From: JAWOJF01 sp046481785
GTDB lineage: Bacteria; Bacteroidota; Ignavibacteria; Ignavibacteriales; Ignavibacteriaceae
Direction of reading: 5' to 3'
Assembly (NCBI GenBank): GCA_046481785.1
Contig: JAWOJF010000070.1
Span: 1 to 21,734 of the forward strand
Length of the DNA stretch: 21,734 nt
How positions within the stretch are numbered: position 1 is the first letter of the stretch; each line of letters opens with the position of its first letter. Below are positions 15,805 through 21,734 of the stretch, one piece after another. The notes under the pieces are model-generated. The model searched no databases. It saw only the letters and a list, made by a program, of their open reading frames with translations, and was not told the DNA's origin. The position numbers and the translations under genes were made by a program.

Positions 15805-17172
15805 TTATAGTAACTTAAATTTTTCCAGTTTGTAATATAATACACTGGTACTTATTCCAAGCAGTTTTGCTGCACGGTTTTTTACACCATCCGTTTTTTT
15901 CATTGCCTGTACAATTAAATTTTTTTCAAATGAATATACTGCATCTTCCAGTGGTATATTTTCGTAATTTCCGTTAGACATATTGTAGTTATTCAGATGT
16001 ACTGCTATCATACCTTCCGCAATCTCATTTCCATCCGAGATTACAAAAAGCCGTTCTACCAAATTTTCCAGCTCACGGATATTACCGGGCCATGTATAAT
16101 TTATAAAGAACTTCATCCCTTCATTACTAATGCATTTTTCCTGTTTGTGTTTTTGAGATAACTTCTTTAAAAAATAATTTACCAGGGGAACTATATCTTC
16201 TTTCCGTTCGCGTAAAGAGGGAAGTTCTATTGGTATTACACTTAACCTGTAATAAAGGTCTTCTCTAAACTTACCTTCTGATATAAGCTTCTGCAGATTT
16301 TTATTGGTAGCAGCAATAATCCGTACATCAGCACTAACCGTTTCTTCACCCCCCACTCTTTCAAACTCACCTTCCTGCAGAACACGCAGAAGTTTTACCT
16401 GCATAGCAGGGGAAACATCGCCTATTTCATCCAGGAATAATGTCCCTTTATCAGCTAATTCAAAGCGGCCTTTTTTCTGTTTAACAGCACCGGTAAATGA
16501 GCCCTTTTCGTGTCCAAACAATTCGCTTTCAAGAAGATTATCATTTAATGCACCGCAATTAATTCTGATAAAGGGGTTATCGGCTCTTTTGCTTTTTTTA
16601 TGCAACGCTTTGGCAACAAGTTCTTTGCCAGTACCGCTTTCGCCATGCACCAGCACTGTACTATCCTTGGCGGCAACCTGTTCAATGAGTGCAAAAACTT
16701 TTTTTATTGCAGGAGAGCTGATTATTATCTCATCGTAACCTGTAAAAAGTTCATCACTAAGAATTTTATTCTGTTCAAGCAGTAATTGGATTTCCTTCTC
16801 CTTCTGAATCTTTTCAGAAAGTTTCCTTATCCTTACTCTAAGTTCATCAGGGGAGAAAGGTTTTGTAAGAAAATCGGCTGCCCCCAGGTGCATTGCTTTT
16901 ACTGCATCCTCTACTGTACCAAAAGCAGAAATCATAAGTACTTCAGTAAAAGGGTTGATCTCTTTTATCTGCTTTAACACTTCAATGCCGTCAATCGGCT
17001 CCATCTTCAGATCTATAATGGCTAAAGAAGCAGGGCGGAACCGGAAACTTTTTATTGCATCTACACCGTTTTCAAAAGCGGTTACTTTATACCCTTCTCT
17101 TTTTAAACTTTCTGCAAGGCCAAGCCTCATAGTGTCGTTGTCTTCTACAATATGAATTTCTTCAGCTTTCAT
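15805..17172 (-). CDS. NtrC-family sigma54-dependent response regulator
   Basis: This is a DNA-binding activator that switches on sigma54 promoters when phosphorylated by the neighbouring kinase. The receiver domain (1-118) has acidic E10-D11, phosphoacceptor Asp54 (AIIDLKM), Ser82 and Lys104 (TKP). The AAA+ domain (about 150-375) has Walker A GESGTGKE (177-184), the sigma54-contacting loop GSFTGA (224-229), Walker B GTLFLDEIGD (243-252) and the FREDLYYRL arginine region (302-310). A Fis-type helix-turn-helix closes the protein (413-455, AAKLLGISTSVLYYKL). GSFTGA replaces the commoner GAFTGA; this variant is frequent and compatible with function. Length 455 is normal. It overlaps the kinase gene by 11 bp and sits 2 bp before the coiled-coil gene. 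Confidence 0.96.
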   Translation of the reverse strand: MKAEEIHIVEDNDTMRLGLAESLKREGYKVTAFENGVDAIKSFRFRPASLAIIDLKMEPIDGIEVLKQIKEINPFTEVLMISAFGTVEDAVKAMHLGAADFLTKPFSPDELRVRIRKLSEKIQKEKEIQLLLEQNKILSDELFTGYDEIIISSPAIKKVFALIEQVAAKDSTVLVHGESGTGKELVAKALHKKSKRADNPFIRINCGALNDNLLESELFGHEKGSFTGAVKQKKGRFELADKGTLFLDEIGDVSPAMQVKLLRVLQEGEFERVGGEETVSADVRIIAATNKNLQKLISEGKFREDLYYRLSVIPIELPSLRERKEDIVPLVNYFLKKLSQKHKQEKCISNEGMKFFINYTWPGNIRELENLVERLFVISDGNEIAEGMIAVHLNNYNMSNGNYENIPLEDAVYSFEKNLIVQAMKKTDGVKNRAAKLLGISTSVLYYKLEKFKLL

Positions 17173-18574
17173 AAACCGGTTCTTTTGTTATAACGAATGT
17201 AGCGCCTTTCCCATTTTTTGTTACAGTTAGCTGGGCATTGTTCTCCAGGCATAATTTCCTGCTTATTGCAAGGCCTAATCCCGTTCCGTTTTTTTTAGTA
17301 GTATAAAAAGGATCAAATATTTTATAGAAATCAGTATCGCTTATTCCAGGTCCATCATCATTAAAAGTTATTTCCCACTCCGGCTTCTCATTTGCTGTTA
17401 ATATTATAGTCCCATTATCGGGAACACAGTCAAGACTATTTGCCATCAGGTTAATAATAATTTGTTTCAGATGTCCTTCGTCAAAATATATCTTTTCAAG
17501 CTCAATGTTTTTTACCAATAAAATATTCTTTTCCTTAATGCTAATTTTAAAAATGTTTTCAATTTCTTCTACTATTTTATTTAAATCCACCCAGGCCGGA
17601 GAAGCCGAAACAGGCCTGCTAAAATTAAGGTAAGATGTTATAAGGCTCTTAAGCCCGTTTATTTCTTTTAATATCCTTTCAAGATACTCATCATTTTTCT
17701 TATAATCTTCAGGATTCTCTTTAATCAGGTTAACAAGCAGTAATATCCCCCCCAGTGGATTACGTATTTCATGAGCAATCTGGGCAAGCATATTATCTTT
17801 TTCTGCCTGGTTTTCTGCCAGGTTATTTTTCATTTTATCCATGGCGTCTGAAAGAAGTTTTATTTCACCATGCATCTTCTGGGGCGGGGAAGCCAGGAAA
17901 TTACCCTTACCTATTTGCCTGCTGAATGAAATTAAATTATCCAATGGTTTGGTAATGGAGTTTGCCATCAGCCATCCGGCAATAATAGTTATAATTACAC
18001 CGCCCAATCCCAGCAGCCAAAAAAGAGTGGATAATTCATCCACTTCCTTAAATCTTGAGGCACTTTCTCTTACAGCAATCCAGTAATTGTCGCTTAACCT
18101 GTAGAAGCCCCATAAATACCAGTTATTATCATCCCCCTTAAATGGTAGTGAAGAGATACCGGAATTGTTTTTAAGTTCGGTAATCTCTTTCTTATTAAGT
18201 AAAAGTCTGGGTTCCGATTTATCGGATGAAAAGCGTGTATCAGAGTGAACAATTATTTCAAAGTCTTTATCAAAAATAAAAATTTCAGAATGCAGTCCGG
18301 GTTCTATATTTTTTTGAAAAATCTCATTAAAATAAAATTCTGTTGTCCCAGTAGGGTTCCCGATTTCAAGCAAGTCCAGGTAGTCTGTTTCAATCTGGTT
18401 GGCAAGCATATTTGCTACTATTTTTACCTGTTCTCCTAACTGATTGAGATATATATTCTTTATAAATATGTAGCCAGTTCTTGATAATATTATTACAATC
18501 AATATAGTTACTATACTAAAAGTAACTATTATACGAGTTTTATAATAAGATTGTATATTGATTTTTTTTAACAT
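17162..18574 (-). CDS. Membrane sensor histidine kinase
   Basis: This is the sensor partner of the sigma54 response regulator. TM1 (about 15-38) and TM2 (about 182-204) enclose a periplasmic region of some 140 residues. That region includes FIFDKDFEIIVHSDTRF and NNWYLWGFYRLSDNYWIAVRES, which resemble a Cache/PAS-like ligand-binding fold. A HAMP linker (about 205-255) follows, then the HisKA box QIAHEIRNPLGGI with His268. The ATPase domain has the N box (NLMANSLDC, 375-383), DDGPGI (406-411), FDPFYTTK and GTGLGLA (430-436). All catalytic motifs look intact. The stop overlaps the regulator's start by 11 bp. The signal it detects cannot be deduced. A 290-bp gap upstream suggests its own promoter. 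Confidence 0.95.
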   Translation of the reverse strand: MLKKINIQSYYKTRIIVTFSIVTILIVIILSRTGYIFIKNIYLNQLGEQVKIVANMLANQIETDYLDLLEIGNPTGTTEFYFNEIFQKNIEPGLHSEIFIFDKDFEIIVHSDTRFSSDKSEPRLLLNKKEITELKNNSGISSLPFKGDDNNWYLWGFYRLSDNYWIAVRESASRFKEVDELSTLFWLLGLGGVIITIIAGWLMANSITKPLDNLISFSRQIGKGNFLASPPQKMHGEIKLLSDAMDKMKNNLAENQAEKDNMLAQIAHEIRNPLGGILLLVNLIKENPEDYKKNDEYLERILKEINGLKSLITSYLNFSRPVSASPAWVDLNKIVEEIENIFKISIKEKNILLVKNIELEKIYFDEGHLKQIIINLMANSLDCVPDNGTIILTANEKPEWEITFNDDGPGISDTDFYKIFDPFYTTKKNGTGLGLAISRKLCLENNAQLTVTKNGKGATFVITKEPVYES

Positions 18575-18864
18575 TATATATTACCGGTAAATTCAATCCC
18601 GAAAATCCTGGTGCAAGCATACTATATGTTTTTTAATCTTAAATTCATCAGGAGTTACCTCAGCGGTATAAATCCGCCTGCCATAATTTCAATATTTATT
18701 TTGCTGTTTACAAGGCAGAATATAATATTTTTATCCTGTTATTTTTATCTTGTAATATTTACTAATCAGGTCTTTAAACTTCTACTGAATGAATACTGCT
18801 GCTGTTTCCTGATATAACGGTTAAAATAAAGCCACCTCCTAAATTACCTTTTTTTCCCCGAAAA
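18575..18864. other. Upstream region of the kinase operon
   Basis: This 290-bp gap has no convincing gene. A perfect 10-bp palindrome TTACCGGTAA lies at 18581-18590, 6 bp upstream of the kinase start codon. No GG-N10-GC sigma54 promoter is visible on the - strand, so the operon may be transcribed by the housekeeping sigma factor. No clear T-tailed terminator for the lipoprotein genes was seen. Confidence 0.5.
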
Positions 18865-19281
18865 TTAATATCTTTCGTTATTTATATGAATAAATTTAAG
18901 TTCTGATCTCGTAAGAGATATTATCTTTATCCTGTATTCAGTTATTCCGCCCCAATATTCTACGGTTATTTTTATTAAACTGTCGGATTCAGTGACCCAT
19001 TCTCCCTCATAATTGTTATAAGCAACCGGCGGAGTGCCGCACCAGCCATTAATATTTCTCTCTACAAATCCGCCGTCTCTATAGAATATAAAGCCGTAAT
19101 TATCCTTCTTTAAAGTTTGAGATTTCCGCATTATCCGAACATTATATTCACTATAATTATCATGCACCCATGTACCCATTAAAGTGCTTTTTATGTTGTC
19201 CGGAGATGAAATGGTATCACTGCATGAGGTTAACAGCAGTGCCGAGCCTGCCAGAATAGAAATAATAATTATACTTTTCAT
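18865..19281 (-). CDS. Small lipoprotein, lipocalin-like
   Basis: This is a 138-residue surface or periplasmic lipoprotein. The signal peptide ends LLLTSC with Cys20 as the lipid site. The mature part opens LMGTWVHDNYSEYNVRI and continues with short beta strands (YGFIFYRDGGFVERN, EGEWVTESDSLIKITV, EYRIKIISLTRSELKFI). This gives the outline of lipocalin-like domains with an initial GxW and a FxxDG strand. Function is unknown. It is the last gene of the serpin-lipoprotein cluster, 8 bp after its neighbour. AGGAA upstream of the ATG supports the start. Confidence 0.75.
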   Translation of the reverse strand: MKSIIIISILAGSALLLTSCSDTISSPDNIKSTLMGTWVHDNYSEYNVRIMRKSQTLKKDNYGFIFYRDGGFVERNINGWCGTPPVAYNNYEGEWVTESDSLIKITVEYWGGITEYRIKIISLTRSELKFIHINNERY

Positions 19282-19289
19282 TATGATTC

Positions 19290-19796
19290 CTATAGTTTCT
19301 TTATTTTTAGTTCATCTATATTTATATCAGAAGGAACAAATCCGCCGGCATAAATTTCAAGCAGCAGTTGTGAGCCTGCTTCGCAAAATACTTCATTGCT
19401 TATATAAGAGGCCCACTGGATGCTGTTTATTTGTATACATCTTTGAGTATTTTCATAGCCATCGTTTGGGGGTTTATTAGTAAGGCAGATACTGCCGCCG
19501 TTTGTTTTTGTTTTTCCCATACATTCCAATACATAATAACCTTCTTCAACAATCGTAAATTCTTTTTTCCCGGCAGGCTGCAGGCATCCGCCTCCAATTA
19601 AAAGCGACCCTGTTCCTCCCTTTGGTGAAGCTTCCTTAACTAGCAAAAAAGAACTTAATCCCTCCCACCCGGTTGTATCTTTGCCGGATTCAAAAGAATT
19701 ATAATATATATAATCATCTGAGGATGACTCGCTTATATTACAGCTATACGCAATAAGTGGTAGCAGAACTATGAACAAAGTCTTAAAATATTTCAT
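19290..19796 (-). CDS. Lipoprotein with a carbohydrate-binding-like beta-sandwich
   Basis: This is a 168-residue lipoprotein with signal peptide ending LIAYSC (Cys19). The mature domain begins YYNSFESGKDTTGWEGLSSF and contains PKGGTGSLLIGGG and a final strand SDINIDELKIKKL. This pattern is seen in jelly-roll carbohydrate-binding modules and in surface lipoproteins of Bacteroidota. Four cysteines besides the lipid one (GGGC, LECMG, SICLT, QRCIQ, VFCEAG region) could form disulfides. The start codon overlaps the preceding stop by 4 bp (ATGA), so translation is coupled. No binding partner can be named. Confidence 0.72.
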   Translation of the reverse strand: MKYFKTLFIVLLPLIAYSCNISESSSDDYIYYNSFESGKDTTGWEGLSSFLLVKEASPKGGTGSLLIGGGCLQPAGKKEFTIVEEGYYVLECMGKTKTNGGSICLTNKPPNDGYENTQRCIQINSIQWASYISNEVFCEAGSQLLLEIYAGGFVPSDINIDELKIKKL

Positions 19797-20338
19797 GGCC
19801 TTTTCCCAAAAAAATTAGTAACCTGTTTTAACCACACAACTAAAGAATCAGCCGCTGTAGATTGTTTTTTAAAATTCCAGTCCCCCTCCTGGTGCATAAT
19901 TATTTCTTTATATTTCCTTTTTTTAAAATCTAATAAATAGCATATATAGCTGAGTGTCCCTAAGCCAGGCTCCCCTAATCGTCCTATGGAAGTATCGGAA
20001 AACACCAGCCTTGGAATTAATTCTTTTTTTACTGCTACTTCCCTGTAATCAATGTTTTTTAATAATCTTTTATTAGGCCTGTATTTATCCAGCAGGTCCT
20101 GTTCAGAATATAAACCATCCGGATTGGGTTCCCATAAGTCAGAGTTATGATCATATTTATAGCTGAAAATTTCCCCATACTTGTTAACATAAAAACCCGA
20201 ATGCATGTAACCCCATGCAAAGTTTTTATACTCAACTTCAAACAGTATATTTTGATTACCAACGGTGATATTGCTTTCTGAAAGATCACCATTGTTTACT
20301 GCGTTTGAAAAAAGGAGGGCGAATAAATTATTTTTCAT
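19793..20338 (-). CDS. Hypothetical protein in the lipoprotein cluster
   Basis: This is a 181-residue protein without a recognised family. The N-terminus MKNNLFALLFSNAV is a weak, short hydrophobic stretch and not a convincing signal peptide, which is odd among lipoprotein neighbours. The body is aromatic-rich (YKNFAWGYMHSGFYVNKYGE, SYKYDHNSDLWEPNPDGL). AAGAG lies just before the ATG. It lies 16 bp after the upstream gene and overlaps the next by 4 bp. Its place in the cluster suggests co-expression, but no activity can be inferred. Confidence 0.7.
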   Translation of the reverse strand: MKNNLFALLFSNAVNNGDLSESNITVGNQNILFEVEYKNFAWGYMHSGFYVNKYGEIFSYKYDHNSDLWEPNPDGLYSEQDLLDKYRPNKRLLKNIDYREVAVKKELIPRLVFSDTSIGRLGEPGLGTLSYICYLLDFKKRKYKEIIMHQEGDWNFKKQSTAADSLVVWLKQVTNFFGKRP

Positions 20339-20354
20339 AACTCTTTTAATGATT

Positions 20355-20738
20355 TTAAGGTATTGTAATTAAAGTATCTAGAAATTCTCCATTCCATTTC
20401 CAGAATCTTAAAGTTTTATTGCCGGAAGTTGTAAAATTTATTTTTTCCTCAACAAGAACAGAATCCAATACAAGAATACAAGGCTGATCAGTATCCTTTC
20501 CGTAAGCTTTTATTATATAATTATTTCCATCTTTAACTTTTTCAGTATGATGATAATTCCAGCATGGAGTTGGAGTTTCATACACTACTGTGGCAATTAC
20601 CTGTTTGCCGTCGATATCTATACTTTCGATCTTTTGAACTGAAAGAGGCGAAACGGTACTATTTTCAGTTTCCACAGTATCACAGCCGGTAAATAGTAAT
20701 AAATTTATCAGAACAACTATGCCGGTTATTTTTTTCAT
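20355..20738 (-). CDS. Small lipoprotein of unknown function
   Basis: This is a 127-residue lipoprotein with a signal peptide ending LLFTGC (Cys19). The mature part contains TPTPCWNYHHTEK and DQPCILVLDSV, two cysteines suited to a disulfide, and a beta-rich C-terminus (KTLRFWKWNGEFLDTLITIP). AAGGAG sits 9 bp before the ATG. It is flanked by gaps of 16 and 22 bp within the cluster. The fold appears to be a small beta-sandwich; I do not recognise the family. Confidence 0.75.
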   Translation of the reverse strand: MKKITGIVVLINLLLFTGCDTVETENSTVSPLSVQKIESIDIDGKQVIATVVYETPTPCWNYHHTEKVKDGNNYIIKAYGKDTDQPCILVLDSVLVEEKINFTTSGNKTLRFWKWNGEFLDTLITIP

Positions 20739-20760
20739 TTATGATCTCCTTATAAGTGAT

Positions 20761-21279
20761 TTAGTTTAATTGGTATATTACCTTTAAGGGTTGTTTAGAT
20801 TCTTTATCATTGAAAATGTTCAGGATTATTTTCCCGTTCATATTATTATTAAGCCTGCCGTATTCATTTTTTAAGGGTGACAGATCAAAGCTTAAATTTG
20901 TTTTAGTAATAAGCGCCTCGCAGCCGTCATTATGAGAATTATGTGTTAGCAGCAGGTCAGCCTGAACTGGATTGGATTTAAGGAACCGGGAAAAAGCAAC
21001 AAGGAGGAAGTCGTGTTCCCTGCATCCCCCGCTATAGGTAAGTTTGAAATTTATCGTGTTCCCGGTTATTACTGCTTCCTCAATTCTGAAAGGATCAACT
21101 TTATACTGATTCCTGTCGGTTCCATAAGCAAGTAGTATCTTGTTGGATACAGGCATACTCCCTGCTTCAGGAAACAGCATATCATTAATTCCTGATCTGT
21201 TATCTACAGTATTACTTTCATTGCAGCTCAGATAATAAAAAGATAAAATTAACATTATAAATAAGCTTAGTGTACGCAT
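20761..21279 (-). CDS. Lipoprotein with Cys/His-rich motifs
   Basis: This is a 172-residue lipoprotein with a signal peptide ending YYLSC (Cys19). The mature domain has NFKLTYSGGCREHDF followed by LLLTHNSHNDGCEA, where two cysteines and several histidines could give a disulfide or metal site, then beta strands to NGKIILNIFNDKE. AAGGA lies before the ATG. It is 38 bp after the serpin gene. Proteins of this style occur in related bacteria, but I know of no established function. Confidence 0.75.
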   Translation of the reverse strand: MRTLSLFIMLILSFYYLSCNESNTVDNRSGINDMLFPEAGSMPVSNKILLAYGTDRNQYKVDPFRIEEAVITGNTINFKLTYSGGCREHDFLLVAFSRFLKSNPVQADLLLTHNSHNDGCEALITKTNLSFDLSPLKNEYGRLNNNMNGKIILNIFNDKESKQPLKVIYQLN

Positions 21280-21317
21280 AGTTATTCCTTAATGTATGTC
21301 TCTAACCATGATTTAGA

Positions 21318-21734
21318 TTAAGGCTTTACTACCTTGCCGATAAACAAAATATTGCCGGTTTCTTTTTCGGTGATCACAAAAATGAAAGGCTTGTCTACTT
21401 TCATATAAAACTCATTATCGCCGCCTTCTGAAGTCCTTATAATTTCTACAATAGTAACAGCCGCGGCTTCAGTTCCTTCTTCATCTACAGAAACGAAGGT
21501 TTTGTGTAATACTCTGCTTATAGCAAGGCCCCCATCCCGGTTAATTCCCGAAAAATCGGCATCATCGCTAAATGCAATACCCATACCCAAAGTTTTTAGT
21601 ACATCTGCCATTTCAAGCTTGTATTCTAATTTAAATTTAGGCAGCCATATATTACCTTCTTTAATACCGAAGCTGCTGTTCCATGTTGCCCAGTTTTCAA
21701 CACTTAACTGATTAATTACATCATCAGCATTTTT
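21318..21734 (-). CDS. Serpin-family protease inhibitor (C-terminal part, runs off the window)
   Basis: The frame is open to the right edge, so the N-terminus lies outside; 138 residues are visible. Serpins trap proteases by a suicide mechanism. WLPKFKLEYKLEMADVLKTLGM, AFSDDADFSGI and ISRVLHKTFVSVDEEGTEAAA match the conserved serpin core and hinge. The final strand KPFIFVITEKETGNILFIGKVVKP is diagnostic. The hinge EEGTEAAAVT is of the inhibitory type, with small residues at P12-P10. Counting from it places P2 Arg, P1 Thr and P1' Ser (IIRTS), so a trypsin-like or a small-residue-preferring protease are both possible. It precedes, on the same strand, five small genes encoding mostly lipoproteins. 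An ATG at 21611 is internal to the serpin core and is not the start. Confidence 0.95.
   Translation of the reverse strand, partial: KNADDVINQLSVENWATWNSSFGIKEGNIWLPKFKLEYKLEMADVLKTLGMGIAFSDDADFSGINRDGGLAISRVLHKTFVSVDEEGTEAAAVTIVEIIRTSEGGDNEFYMKVDKPFIFVITEKETGNILFIGKVVKP

Noticed and set aside
16304..16738. 144-residue frame opposite the response regulator
   Set aside because: It is a mirror frame of the strongly conserved AAA+ domain with Ser/Pro-rich random composition.
18611..18817. Hydrophobic 68-residue frame on the + strand
   Set aside because: It has no Shine-Dalgarno, a composition expected from AT-rich leader DNA, and lies over the probable promoter region of the kinase operon.

Overview
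The window looks like chromosomal DNA from a member of the Bacteroidota/Ignavibacteria side of the FCB group. The main evidence is a C-terminal type IX secretion sorting tail (LSQNYPNPFNP ... YFYRI ... KKMILMK) of the style common in Ignavibacteria. Supporting signs are many small lipoproteins with relaxed lipoboxes, AT-rich spacers with small hairpin repeats, and a SASA-type esterase beside a CE15 esterase. The genus is inference; there is no rRNA or tRNA gene here to settle it.

Layout, + strand: (1) 1-573 has no intact gene but holds two in-frame copies of a decayed 37-bp unit. (2) 574-2934 is a secreted CE15 glucuronoyl esterase-like protein with three FN3-like modules and a T9SS tail. (3) 3083-9215 is an RND efflux locus: a TetR regulator, a membrane-fusion lipoprotein, an RND pump and a TolC-like outer-membrane channel. 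The channel gene carries an in-frame TAA at 8763-8765. Near-identical inverted-repeat sites precede both tetR and the pump operon, which suggests autoregulation and pump control by the TetR protein. (4) 9216-9628 is a spacer with small hairpin repeats and a larger bipartite hairpin in front of (5) a sialate-O-acetylesterase/CE20-like SGNH esterase (9629-11599). (6) 11655-12737 is a divergent YchF-type GTPase/ATPase. (7) 12950-13547 holds a small single-TM protein and the truncated N-terminus of a creatininase-family gene.

Layout, - strand (reading leftwards from the right edge): the C-terminal half of a serpin enters from the edge, followed by five tightly packed small genes, four of them lipoproteins (21279 down to 18865). 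After a 290-bp gap comes an operon of sensor histidine kinase, NtrC-type sigma54 response regulator, secreted coiled-coil protein and outer-membrane beta-barrel protein (18574 down to 13627).

Reading it together: two carbohydrate esterases suggest removal of acyl and glucuronoyl side groups from plant hemicellulose. The RND locus is a self-regulated efflux unit whose channel may be broken. The - strand is devoted to the cell envelope: a protease inhibitor with surface lipoproteins, then a sigma54 signalling pair co-transcribed with two exported proteins that may be its targets or its sensory accessories. I found no CRISPR array, transposase, phage gene or classical defence system. The most notable observations are the paired operators, the interrupted TolC gene, the silent-site divergence of the repeat at 124-241, and the serpin-lipoprotein cluster.
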